Of a stretch of 12,888 nucleotides of DNA, positions 1-7,535 are shown piece by piece; positions within the stretch are counted from its first letter, which is position 1, and every line of letters starts with the position of its first letter. The notes under the pieces are model-generated. The model was given only the letters and a program-made list of their open reading frames with translations. It did no database searches and was not told where the DNA came from. Origin of the DNA: an uncultured Gardnerella sp. (GTDB taxonomy: Bacteria > Actinomycetota > Actinomycetes > Actinomycetales > Bifidobacteriaceae); the NCBI GenBank assembly GCA_947292085.1, contig CAMYPN010000026.1, positions 1 through 12,888 of the forward strand. Direction: 5' to 3'. The translations under genes were made by a program, and so were the position numbers.

Positions 1-1008
1 GAACATGCTCTCCATATTCGTAACCTTGCTCACATCCCAATCACTCAAAAAACTAAAATTAGTTAATGAGGAATCCTTAAAAAGATAGGACATATCTGTA
101 ACGTTACTTACATCAAACCTGTCGTCGTTGCCAATGCTACTAATATTTTTCCCTGAAAAAAGACCTTCCTTACCTTTTGACAGACTCCCATACGCATACA
201 CTTCTGCACCATAAAAATCAACTGAGCCAGTGCCATCATTATTGAGATTTGAAATTGCTTTTCGAATACTATTAAAATTAGCAGGTAGCCCATCAGCACT
301 AATAGCACACGCATTTCCAGAACCAGAGTCAGGGCGGAATAGAACTGTATTAGGGAAGTTGTCTGGAAGATAATGAACCACGCAAGCAGGAAGCTTTTTA
401 ACGTCTTCTAGTCTTAATTTCTCAATAGCACCAGCGCTGCGATCTTTGCCCTTAGTTTTTTTAGCATCTTTGCTATATTTTTTAGCATCTTTGTCAGCAT
501 TTTTGTCAGCATTTTTGTCAGATTTACCAGATTTTACAGCATCTTTGCCAGCATCTTTGCCAGCACCTTTTCCAGCAATTTTCCCGGCATCCTTATCAGC
601 TTTGCTGTTATCTACAGACCCCCCCCCATTAGATTCATTACCAGCTTCCCCATTAGCTGCCCCATCATTTCTCTTACCTTCTTTTTTATCTACCTCTTTA
701 GCCTTCTTATCTCCTTTATCCCCTTTATCCCCTTTATCCCCTTTAGCGGTCTCCCCTTTAACTCCTTCTTTTTTACCAACTTCTCCATTATCTGCACTGT
801 TACCAGATCCTCCTGCTCCCCCTTCACCCGACTTACTTTGACCCCTATTATTCTCGGCAGCAGCAGCCAAAGCAGCAGCAAACAATGGATTCTTAGTCAC
901 TTTGGTATAAACCAACCCAGGCAGTACAGTTACGCTTAAAATCATAGAGACTAAACATAAAACGGCGCCAATTGCCGAAAGAATACGATGTTTCCTGCTC
1001 TCCTTCAT
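1..1008 (-). CDS. BspA-like (DUF285) repeat surface protein, 5' part only
   Basis: An open frame of 336 codons starts at ATG 1008-1006 and runs off the left edge, so the C-terminus is missing. The start has a good Shine-Dalgarno (GAGGGAG) a few bases upstream. Residues about 9-33 form one hydrophobic segment (signal or anchor; no convincing lipobox). An Ala-rich stretch follows, then a low-complexity linker (about 55-190) rich in Lys, Asp, Gly and Ala with repeats such as GDK x4, NADK and KDAG. Residues about 190-297 are a non-repetitive region. From about 298 come units of the type FDVSNVTDMSYLF and WDVSKVTNMESMF, the signature of BspA/DUF285 surface repeats found in adhesin-like proteins. 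Nine G's at residues 128-130 suggest phase variation. The role as a surface adhesin is inferred from the family. The gene follows coaX in the same direction, 186 bp away. Confidence 0.82.
   Translation of the reverse strand, partial: MKESRKHRILSAIGAVLCLVSMILSVTVLPGLVYTKVTKNPLFAAALAAAAENNRGQSKSGEGGAGGSGNSADNGEVGKKEGVKGETAKGDKGDKGDKGDKKAKEVDKKEGKRNDGAANGEAGNESNGGGSVDNSKADKDAGKIAGKGAGKDAGKDAVKSGKSDKNADKNADKDAKKYSKDAKKTKGKDRSAGAIEKLRLEDVKKLPACVVHYLPDNFPNTVLFRPDSGSGNACAISADGLPANFNSIRKAISNLNNDGTGSVDFYGAEVYAYGSLSKGKEGLFSGKNISSIGNDDRFDVSNVTDMSYLFKDSSLTNFSFLSDWDVSKVTNMESMF
491..574 (-). repeat. 12-bp in-frame repeats in the Lys/Asp/Ala linker
   Basis: There are two groups of 12-bp units. Around 491-525 the + strand unit TTGTCAGCATTT recurs and encodes Asn-Ala-Asp-Lys. 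Around 539-574 the unit GCATCTTTGCCA recurs and encodes Gly-Lys-Asp-Ala. Both keep the surface-protein frame and lie just downstream, in coding sense, of the poly-G tract. Confidence 0.7.
619..627 (-). repeat. Poly-G tract (G9) inside the surface-protein reading frame
   Basis: Nine consecutive C's on the + strand read as GGG GGG GGG on the coding strand (residues 128-130). They are followed by TCT GTA GAT AAC. With eight G's the frame would read GGT CTG TAG. With ten it would read GTC TGT AGA TAA. Both slips therefore terminate within four codons, leaving only the N-terminal anchor and half of the linker. This is the expected layout of a slipped-strand contingency tract. Confidence 0.85.
712..747 (-). 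repeat. 9-bp in-frame tandem repeat (Gly-Asp-Lys units)
   Basis: Four 9-bp units with + strand consensus CCCTTTATC lie head to tail and encode successive Gly-Asp-Lys units in the linker of the surface protein. The unit is a multiple of three, so copy-number change would alter linker length without breaking the frame. Confidence 0.8.
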
Positions 1009-1084
1009 CAAACTCCCTCTCGAATGCGAATAAATCCGCTACCAGCGCATAAACAGGACGCAAAACAAATGCGCACCTATGAAG

Positions 1085-1098
1085 GTTCACCGGTGAAC
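1085..1098. promoter_or_regulatory. Perfect 14-bp palindrome upstream of the surface-protein gene
   Basis: GTTCACCGGTGAAC is its own reverse complement. It lies in the 186-bp gap between coaX and the surface-protein gene, 77 bp before the start codon. Outer bases also allow an AAGGTT/AACCTT pairing. No U-run follows in the minus direction, so a terminator is unlikely. An operator for a dimeric repressor, or a leader hairpin, is plausible. A possible -10 (TATACT, 1130-1125) lies upstream but has no good -35. Confidence 0.5.
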
Positions 1099-1194
1099 GC
1101 AACCTTTATACACAACTATTCACTAGTATACTCCTAAATGCGAAAAATCGATATAAAAAAATTATGTATAACGAATCCACACAACAGATCCACA

Positions 1195-1962
1195 TCAACG
1201 CATATTGCGCTTATAAATTTCCGCCATACCTTTGAAAATCAAGTCAGGATCGTAAAAGTCAATTGTTTTCACATCTTTTTCAAACAACCTACCCAAACCA
1301 CCTGTAGCAATCACCTTAAAAGGCTCATCAATTTCAATTTTGAACTGCTCAATCGTGCGCTCAATACCACCCAAAAAACTGTAGTATAAGCCAGCTTGCA
1401 TTGCAGGCCTAGTCGACTTTGCAAGAACCGACTGCGGGCGCTCAATCTCAACTTCCGGAAGCTGAGCAGTATTATCCCACAATGCTGCAGCTGCAGTACG
1501 TATACCCGTGCAAATTAATCCGCAAGTAATAGCGCCGCTTTTATCAACGTAGTTGTATGTAGTAGCAGTGCCAAAATCAATTACGAGCACAGACCCACCG
1601 TACTCAGTAAATGCGCCAACGCAATCAGCCAAACAATCAGCTCCAAGAGAACGCGGCTCGTCAATACGAATATTCATGCCTGTTTTAACACCAGGGCCAA
1701 CAATCATAGGATCAACATGCAAAAACTTTATAATACTCGCGCGGAATGAGTGCATAACTTTTGGCACTACGGAAGCAACAATAACATCCTCAACATCGCT
1801 CACCTTAAATCCGCTTAAATTAAGGAATTGCGTAATCATAATTCCGTACTCGTCGGAAGTGCGGTTTGATTTAGTTGTCATGCGGTAGGTTCCAACAATG
1901 CGATTGTTTTCCAAAAAACCAAGCACAATATTCGTGTTGCCAATATCGACTGCTAATAACAT
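1195..1962 (-). CDS. coaX: Type III pantothenate kinase
   Basis: This enzyme phosphorylates pantothenate with ATP, the first step of coenzyme A synthesis, in the cytoplasm. The 255 residues match the usual family length. Visible motifs are the N-terminal phosphate-binding DIGNTN (Asp6 to Asn11), the substrate-loop segment GPGVKTG (89-95), GADCLAD (107-113, equivalent to the common GADR motif with its Asp109), and the second phosphate motif DFGTATTY (129-136). Late TGGLGRLF is also typical of the ASKHA fold. GADCLAD has Cys where Arg is common, and ICTGI replaces the usual PGI; these look like lineage differences rather than loss of function. The ATG at 1962-1960 is preceded by AAGGAAAGAG, a good ribosome binding site. 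The gene lies 89 bp after the sugar-binding lipoprotein gene and may be cotranscribed with it. Confidence 0.93.
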   Translation of the reverse strand: MLLAVDIGNTNIVLGFLENNRIVGTYRMTTKSNRTSDEYGIMITQFLNLSGFKVSDVEDVIVASVVPKVMHSFRASIIKFLHVDPMIVGPGVKTGMNIRIDEPRSLGADCLADCVGAFTEYGGSVLVIDFGTATTYNYVDKSGAITCGLICTGIRTAAAALWDNTAQLPEVEIERPQSVLAKSTRPAMQAGLYYSFLGGIERTIEQFKIEIDEPFKVIATGGLGRLFEKDVKTIDFYDPDLIFKGMAEIYKRNMR

Positions 1963-2010
1963 TTCGCTCTCTTTCCTTAAGTTTTTATAAGCTTACGTAG
2001 TTACCTCGAT

Positions 2011-2060
2011 AAATTAAATTAAATTAACCTACCTACTCACTACCTACCTCATTACCTCAC
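2011..2060. repeat. Simple-sequence spacer between binding-protein gene and coaX
   Basis: Three AAATT units (2011-2025) are followed by a degenerate CTACCTAC/TCACTACC-type array that reaches the stop codon of the binding-protein gene. No terminator-type hairpin was found in this 89-bp gap. Confidence 0.55.
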
Positions 2061-3479
2061 AATAAATCCCTGATTATACCCGTATTCTCGCAAATCCTTA
2101 CACCACAAATCTAAACCATCTTTTAGCGTTATCCGTTGCCCCGGACTATCAGGAAGTTTCAACTTACTGCCGTCATCTTGCGTAATTCCAGCATCAATCA
2201 TATCTTGCGTATTCAAACGATCGCGAGACTTACGACTCCAATCGTAAGCTTTGCCAACAGTAGCCCTAAAATCGCTTCTAGCATAAACTTCAAAAGGCAG
2301 ATATCTGTAGCCCGTATCAACATTACTAGCAACTGAAGCAAAAACTTTATTAAACTCTTGACCACCAAAATAAGGTATATCAATACCTCTCAAGTCGCGA
2401 ATTGTAGTTCTTTTTAAGAATTCAGGATTTCTCAATGTCGATACGTCTGCTGGAAAAGCACCACCTTCAACCCTTGTACTAATACCGTCCGCATCGTGAC
2501 ATACGAAATTAACAAATCTCATTGCAGCTTCAGGTTTTCTACTAGACTGCAATATCGATAAAGCAGATCCGCCCATTTCAGCATTTCGCTTTTCGCCATT
2601 CATAGTAGGAACAGGCGCAACTCTCCATAAACCGGCCGTTCCCGGTACGTTTTCTAGTAAAAGTGACGGCATCCACGCTCCTGCAAAAACTGAAGCAATT
2701 TTACCTGACCCAAGTCCGTCTTTCCATCCTTGAGTCCAAGTGGTGGAACTTGTGTCAATAAGATCTTCATCGATCATTGACTGCCAAAACTCGGTAAATT
2801 CTTTAGTTCCTTTATCGTTACTTAAACGGAGAGTAACTGTTTTTCCATCGTGAGATGTTATAAATGGCCTACCGCCTGCAAGCCAAATCATCGCATTGTA
2901 AAAACTTGAATCTCCAGAATCGGCCGCAATATACACGCCTATATCTTTAAGCTTACGAGCTGCAGATTTGTAATCTTCCCAAGTGTGTATTTTCGAAACG
3001 TCAACACCTGCCTGATTAAATACGTCATCATTGTAAAACCAGGCCATAGGTCCAGAATCCATCGGCAATCCGTATGTGCGTCCACTTAATTGTACAGAAG
3101 ACCACGTTCCAGGAGTGTAAAAAGTCTGTTCGCTTTGCACACGGTCTGTAATATCTAGCAGCTGGCCACTCACAGCGTACTGTGGTAGCGCATAATACTC
3201 AAGTTGCACTACGTCTGGCATACCGTAGCCATCTTGTATAGCTGTATTTAAATTATTGTAACCACTAGTATCTTTTATAGTTACGCGCACATCTGGATTG
3301 AGTTTTTCAAACTTTTTAGCAAGCAGTTTCATACTTGGTTCCCAAGACCACACTGTAATATGAGTACGAGAATCTTGAGAGTCACATGCTGAAGAAGAAA
3401 ATACTATAGCTAAAACGCAAAGTATTGATAGTACTGTGCGCTTTAGCGAATAGTAGTTTTGCCAAACTCTTTCAGACAT
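2052..3479 (-). CDS. Sugar-type ABC transporter substrate-binding lipoprotein
   Basis: This is a 475-residue family 1 extracellular solute-binding protein, the class that delivers oligosaccharides or polyols to carbohydrate ABC importers. The N-terminus has Arg/Lys before a hydrophobic core (about 15-27) and a lipobox SSAC, so Cys32 is the probable lipid anchor. The mature part opens with ITVWSWEPSMKLLAKKFEKL, typical of this fold. It continues with MPDVVQLEYYALPQYAVSGQ and a central GKIASVFAGAWMPSLL segment, also typical of the family. The ATG at 3479-3477 has a modest GGAAAA ribosome binding site. No permease or ATPase gene of the carbohydrate class is nearby, so it may act with a transporter encoded elsewhere. 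The substrate cannot be read from the sequence. It is flanked by glmS upstream (140 bp) and coaX downstream (89 bp). Confidence 0.88.
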   Translation of the reverse strand: MSERVWQNYYSLKRTVLSILCVLAIVFSSSACDSQDSRTHITVWSWEPSMKLLAKKFEKLNPDVRVTIKDTSGYNNLNTAIQDGYGMPDVVQLEYYALPQYAVSGQLLDITDRVQSEQTFYTPGTWSSVQLSGRTYGLPMDSGPMAWFYNDDVFNQAGVDVSKIHTWEDYKSAARKLKDIGVYIAADSGDSSFYNAMIWLAGGRPFITSHDGKTVTLRLSNDKGTKEFTEFWQSMIDEDLIDTSSTTWTQGWKDGLGSGKIASVFAGAWMPSLLLENVPGTAGLWRVAPVPTMNGEKRNAEMGGSALSILQSSRKPEAAMRFVNFVCHDADGISTRVEGGAFPADVSTLRNPEFLKRTTIRDLRGIDIPYFGGQEFNKVFASVASNVDTGYRYLPFEVYARSDFRATVGKAYDWSRKSRDRLNTQDMIDAGITQDDGSKLKLPDSPGQRITLKDGLDLWCKDLREYGYNQGFIVR

Positions 3480-3560
3480 TAGATTTTCCGTATACTACTT
3501 AGTTACATATTTCTTGCGTTATAAAGTTTTTCACTAATAAATTACTTATATAAATTGCTC

Positions 3561-3573
3561 AAGTAAATTACTT
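3561..3573. other. AT-rich dyad in the glmS to binding-protein spacer
   Basis: AAGTAA and TTACTT flank a single central A. Variants of the same AGTAATTT string recur within about 50 bp on either side. It may be an operator or only AT-rich simple sequence; no U-run marks it as a terminator. Confidence 0.3.
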
Positions 3574-3592
3574 ACACAAATTACTTTGCAAT

Positions 3593-3622
3593 TTACTCTA
3601 GTTACTCTAGTTACTCTAGTTA
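3593..3622 (-). repeat. 9-bp tandem repeat carrying the glmS stop codon
   Basis: The glmS stop codon is the first triplet of TAACTAGAG, which is repeated exactly three times and followed by another TAA. The frame therefore meets four TAA stops at 9-bp spacing. The GTTGAG just before the stop suggests that the last coding codons belong to the same repeat. Confidence 0.85.
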
Positions 3623-5527
3623 CTCAACTGTTACTGACTTTGCTAGATTACGCGGCTTATCTACATCGTAACCTTTAAGACCAGCCATATCCATAGCAAA
3701 AAGCTGCAACGCAACTACATCAACCAACGGGCTTAGCAAAGTCGGACATTGAGGACGCCAGAATACTATATCTGCATATCTAGCAACATCAGGGTCACCA
3801 ATTTCCGCAACAGCTATTGTAAAAGCTCCACGCGCTTTAACTTCCTCTATTCCAGAAATTACTTTCGAATGAAGCACGTCTCTTCCACGCGACGACGGAA
3901 CTATTACTACTACCGGCTCACCCTCGTCAACCAACGCAATAGGACCATGCTTTAACTCACCTGCAGCAAAACCTTCTGTGAAAGTATATGCTATTTCCTT
4001 AAGCTTAAGAGCGCCTTCCATTGCCACAGGGTATCCTACATGACGTCCTAAGAATAAGAACGATTTTGCGTCTAAAGTATGTTGTGCGGCTTTCATGATT
4101 GAGTCGCTTTGAGTATCAAGAACATGCTGAATTTTATCAGGCATTTCTTTAAGTTGTTCAACAATTTGCTGAATTTCGTCTCGATACATTGTGCCTTTAA
4201 CTTGAGCTAAATAAAGACCGAGCATGTACGCTGCCACGATTTGCGCAACAAAAGCTTTTGTTGAAGCTACAGCAATTTCAGGACCTGCATGAGTGTAAAG
4301 CACAGCATCTGATTCTCTAGGAATACTTGAACCTTGCGTATTGCAAATCGCAAGCACACGACTACCCTGCTCGCGCGCGTGACGCAACGCCATAAGAGTG
4401 TCCATTGTCTCGCCAGACTGCGAAATTGCTACGACTAAAGTTCTATGCGTTAAAATTGGGTCTCTGTATCTAAATTCGTGAGCTAACTCAACTTCAACCG
4501 GCACACGCACCCAATGTTCAATAGCATATTTCGCAACTAAACCTGCATAACTTGCAGTCCCGCAAGCAACTACAATAATTTTGTCAACTGATCGAAGAAC
4601 ATCTTGTTTAATATGAACTTCGTCGAGAACAATATTACCTTTTGCATCGAAACGTCCACGTAAAGTATCTGCTACAGCATGCGGATCTTCATGAATTTCC
4701 TTGTCCATGAATGAATCCCAGCCGCCTTTTTCAACAGCAGATGCATCCCAGTCAACTGTAAAACAAGTAGGGTTTTTAATTATATTTCCGTCAAAATCAG
4801 TTAGCAGAAGGCTTGCTTTACCGCTACCTTCCACGTCTCCTATGCATACTGCCTGATCTTGACCGACTTCTAGAACTTTATCAGTGTATGCCACGAAAGC
4901 TGCAACATCAGAGCCTAGGAAATATTCTCCTTCTCCAAGACCAACTACTAGAGGAGAATCGTGACGTACTGCAGCAACAATATTCGGCTGACGAACATCT
5001 ACAGCTAGCAGCGTAAAAGCTCCTTTAAGCATTTTTGCTGTACGACGAAGAGCTGTAAATAAGTCTGGTTTTCCTGTTTCGTCTATTATTTCGTTCGCAA
5101 TTTTGCCAAGTAATTTAGCAGCAACTTCCGTATCTGTTTGCGATGAAAACTCGTAGCCTTCCTCATGCAATTGTTCTTTTAACATAACGGCATTTTCGAT
5201 AATACCGTTGTGTATAAGAGCAATTTTTCCGTCTTCGCTTGTATGAGGATGTGCGTTTTCGTCGCACGGAGCACCATTAGTAGCCCAACGAGTATGACCG
5301 ATTGCAGCGCTAGATTCTGGCATTTGATTAGCTTTAATATCTTCTCTTAAAACAGCTAATCTTCCTGCCTTTTTGCGCACGGCTGTAATATCCATTCCGG
5401 GAGCAACCAATGCTACGCCTGAAGAATCATAACCGCGATACTCTAAACGTTCTAATCCGCCTAAACAAACTTCTAAAGGCTTTGAGCAAACTTTCCCAAA
5501 ACCTGCGTATCCTACAATGCCACACAT
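3620..5527 (-). CDS. glmS: Glutamine--fructose-6-phosphate aminotransferase (isomerizing)
   Basis: GlmS makes glucosamine-6-phosphate from fructose-6-phosphate and glutamine, the entry step to UDP-GlcNAc and peptidoglycan. The 635 residues are slightly longer than the usual 600-610. After Met removal Cys2 is the N-terminal nucleophile (MCGIVGY), followed by the glutaminase motif HTRWATNG (78-85) and SSQTDTEV (128-134). The first SIS domain (about 315-440) shows CGTAS (322-326), SQSGET (369-374) and STKAF (422-426). The second (about 480-620) shows KLKEIAY and GELKHGP (523-529). The C-terminus KPRNLAKSVTVE is the conserved end of the family. The start is fixed by the required Cys2. The upstream AGAAG is a weak ribosome binding site, and I found no convincing promoter or riboswitch in the 126-bp gap before it, which also holds the terminator of the amino acid transporter operon. 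Confidence 0.97.
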   Translation of the reverse strand: MCGIVGYAGFGKVCSKPLEVCLGGLERLEYRGYDSSGVALVAPGMDITAVRKKAGRLAVLREDIKANQMPESSAAIGHTRWATNGAPCDENAHPHTSEDGKIALIHNGIIENAVMLKEQLHEEGYEFSSQTDTEVAAKLLGKIANEIIDETGKPDLFTALRRTAKMLKGAFTLLAVDVRQPNIVAAVRHDSPLVVGLGEGEYFLGSDVAAFVAYTDKVLEVGQDQAVCIGDVEGSGKASLLLTDFDGNIIKNPTCFTVDWDASAVEKGGWDSFMDKEIHEDPHAVADTLRGRFDAKGNIVLDEVHIKQDVLRSVDKIIVVACGTASYAGLVAKYAIEHWVRVPVEVELAHEFRYRDPILTHRTLVVAISQSGETMDTLMALRHAREQGSRVLAICNTQGSSIPRESDAVLYTHAGPEIAVASTKAFVAQIVAAYMLGLYLAQVKGTMYRDEIQQIVEQLKEMPDKIQHVLDTQSDSIMKAAQHTLDAKSFLFLGRHVGYPVAMEGALKLKEIAYTFTEGFAAGELKHGPIALVDEGEPVVVIVPSSRGRDVLHSKVISGIEEVKARGAFTIAVAEIGDPDVARYADIVFWRPQCPTLLSPLVDVVALQLFAMDMAGLKGYDVDKPRNLAKSVTVE

Positions 5528-5613
5528 AATCTTCTATTGTACGTTATATGAGCGAGCGCACGCCAGAGAAGCGAATAAAAACTGTACAAAGCTACAAATA
5601 AGTACAATAAATA

Positions 5614-5646
5614 CGTAAAAAACGTATGAAAAATACGCTTTTTACG
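5614..5646 (-). terminator. Terminator hairpin after the amino acid ABC operon
   Basis: A 14-bp stem with a 5-nt loop starts 7 nt after the ATPase stop codon. In the minus-strand transcript all 14 pairs form, one as a G-U wobble; on the plus strand that pair would be an A-C mismatch, so selection seems to act on the minus RNA. The inner GCGUAU/AUACGU part is preceded by an A-run and followed by six U's, as in a Rho-independent terminator. Confidence 0.75.
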
Positions 5647-5653
5647 AAAATAA

Positions 5654-6502
5654 TTACAATACGTGATGCAGAAAATCTTTAAAACGTTCTGTTTGAGGAT
5701 GCTCAATAACATCAGCAGTTCCGCACTCAACAACCATTCCATCATCCATGAACACTACTTGATCCGCGACTTCTCTAGCAAAACCGATTTCGTGAGTTAC
5801 TACAATCATTGTCATGCCATCTTTAGCAAGATTTCGCATAACATTTAAAACTTCGCCAACAAGCTCAGGATCTAACGCGGAAGTTGGCTCATCAAACAGC
5901 ATAATTTCCGGTTTCATTGCGAGCGCCCTAGCAATAGCTACGCGCTGCTGCTGTCCGCCTGAAAGTTCTGCTGGATAATGATTCATGCGCTCAGACATGC
6001 CAACACGTTTTAGTTCTTCGATAGCTAAATCACGCGCTTCACTCTTATTGACGTGTCCAACGTGAACAGGTGCTTCCATAACGTTTTCTAGTGCTGTCAT
6101 ATGAGGGAATAGGTTGAAGCGTTGGAATACCATGCCAAGTTTTGAGCGTTGTTGAGCAATTTCTTTATCATTTAAAGCTTGCAAACATTCTTTGCCTTTG
6201 TGCATTACTTGTTTAACACCGATTCTCTCGCCGTAAATGTTTATACTTCCGCCGCTAAGAGTCTCAAGTTGGTTTATTAAACGCAATAATGTTGATTTTC
6301 CAGATCCTGAAGGTCCTAGAATAACAGTTACTGTACCGGGTTGGATTGTAATATTAACGTTTTTTAAGACTTGCAGTTTTCCAAAGTTTTTCTTCACATT
6401 TGTTACAGTTACTGCTGGAAGATTTTCTTTAGTAGATTCGCTACTTTCCGTCTCGCTACTTTCCTGCTTGCTAACTGCGGATTCGTTATTTTTAATAGTC
6501 AT
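5654..6502 (-). CDS. Polar amino acid ABC transporter ATPase (GlnQ-type)
   Basis: This cytoplasmic ATPase powers the neighbouring permease and binding protein. The 282 residues include Walker [10 protein letters not shown] (63-71), Q-loop FQRFNLFPH (Gln127), signature [15 protein letters not shown] (180-194), Walker [13 protein letters not shown] (200-211) and the switch His237 in [25 protein letters not shown] is characteristic of the glutamine/histidine/arginine subfamily. About 29 residues before the ABC core are rich in Ser and Glu, which is longer than usual GlnQ (about 240-250 residues). The ATG at 6502-6500 has GAGGG about 8 nt upstream. It is the last gene of the operon, 46 bp after the permease gene, and is followed by a terminator hairpin. 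The exact substrate (glutamine, another polar amino acid, or cystine) is not decided by the sequence. Confidence 0.94.
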   Translation of the reverse strand: MTIKNNESAVSKQESSETESSESTKENLPAVTVTNVKKNFGKLQVLKNVNITIQPGTVTVILGPSGSGKSTLLRLINQLETLSGGSINIYGERIGVKQVMHKGKECLQALNDKEIAQQRSKLGMVFQRFNLFPHMTALENVMEAPVHVGHVNKSEARDLAIEELKRVGMSERMNHYPAELSGGQQQRVAIARALAMKPEIMLFDEPTSALDPELVGEVLNVMRNLAKDGMTMIVVTHEIGFAREVADQVVFMDDGMVVECGTADVIEHPQTERFKDFLHHVL

Positions 6503-6548
6503 ATTCTTGCCCTCACTTTAAGTATTTACTCTATCTAAAAGCTCTAAA

Positions 6549-7535
6549 TTACGCGTTAAAACCTAGCATAGTTGCCTCGTTACGCTCTTTTATATTTTCT
6601 TTTTGAGCTTTTAAGGCTTCATCACCACGATTAGCTTTGTTATAATCCATTTTTCCTTGCTTGTGCATGTTTCTAGCTTCGAAACCTTTAGCAAAATGCT
6701 TTTCTAACATGTACTGCAAAACCATAAGAATTGATGTTATGACCAAATACCAAATGCTAGCCACAATAAGAAGTGGAATAGGCTTATAAATACGATTAGC
6801 AATTGCGTTTGTTGCAAACTGAAGTTCCAGCGTGAACGGTACTGCTAAAACTAAGGACGTAGTTTTTAGCATACCGATAGTTTCGTTTCCTAATGGTGGA
6901 ACGATAATTCTCATTGCTTGAGGAAGAATCACACGACGCATTGTCAAAGCTCTACCCATGCCGAGTGCTTTTGCAGCTTCCACTTGCCCTGAATCAACTG
7001 CTTCTAATCCTGCTCGAACAATCTCAGATAGGTAAGCAGCCTCGTTTAATGACAAACCGATTAGCGCAGCATTTAGCGCAGTCATAATGAGATTAGAATC
7101 AACTGAGAAAAATTCTATAGATGTAAATGGTATTCCTAAGCTAATCTTTGGAACTAAAACAGAGAACATACCCCAGAATACTAGCTGCGTATAAACAGGA
7201 GTACCTCTGAAGAACCAAATAAAGAACCAGCTAACTGCACGTAGTACTGGATTAATTGATTTTCGCATCATCGCTAAAATCACGGCGAGAATAATAGCCA
7301 CAACCATTGATATAACTGTAATACACAATGTCCAACATATTCCGGAAAGAACATTGTCGCTAATTAAATATATTCCAACTACATCCCACTCAAATCGAGG
7401 ATTTGTAACTATTCCATACAAAAGAGAGCAGGCGATTATAGCAACAATAATTCCAGCAATAATCGGCCCGGGTCTTCTAACTGGCAAAATCTGCTCTTCA
7501 CTACTTGAGAATTGTTTAATTGCATGTTTTGACAT
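6549..7535 (-). CDS. Polar amino acid ABC transporter permease
   Basis: This is a 328-residue inner-membrane permease of the His/Glu/Gln/Arg class. TM segments can be seen at about 24-44 and 65-90, with several more up to about 277. FFRGTPVYTQLVFW (108-121) is a hallmark of the class. The EAA loop that docks the ATPase, AAKALGMGRALTMRRVILPQ, is at 187-206 and is followed by PPLGNETIGMLKTTSLV. The protein ends in a charged cytoplasmic tail of about 45 residues beyond the last TM helix, unusual for this family. The ATG at 7535-7533 has TGGAG five bases upstream. It is the only permease gene of the cluster, so a homodimer is likely. It lies 139 bp after the binding-protein gene, behind a large hairpin, and 46 bp before the ATPase gene. 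Confidence 0.94.
   Translation of the reverse strand: MSKHAIKQFSSSEEQILPVRRPGPIIAGIIVAIIACSLLYGIVTNPRFEWDVVGIYLISDNVLSGICWTLCITVISMVVAIILAVILAMMRKSINPVLRAVSWFFIWFFRGTPVYTQLVFWGMFSVLVPKISLGIPFTSIEFFSVDSNLIMTALNAALIGLSLNEAAYLSEIVRAGLEAVDSGQVEAAKALGMGRALTMRRVILPQAMRIIVPPLGNETIGMLKTTSLVLAVPFTLELQFATNAIANRIYKPIPLLIVASIWYLVITSILMVLQYMLEKHFAKGFEARNMHKQGKMDYNKANRGDEALKAQKENIKERNEATMLGFNA

Noticed and set aside
446..841. Plus-strand open frame of 131 codons rich in Leu, Pro and Ser
   Set aside because: It is the complement of the low-complexity linker of the surface-protein gene, has no ribosome binding site and shows no family motif.
893..1102. Minus-strand open frame overlapping the surface-protein start
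   Set aside because: It is in a different frame from the gene with the good Shine-Dalgarno and membrane segment, and it ends at once inside that gene.
5528..5653. glmS ribozyme or another leader riboswitch
   Set aside because: The 126-bp gap is mostly terminator and AT-rich sequence and shows no ribozyme core; the class is also not expected in this phylum.
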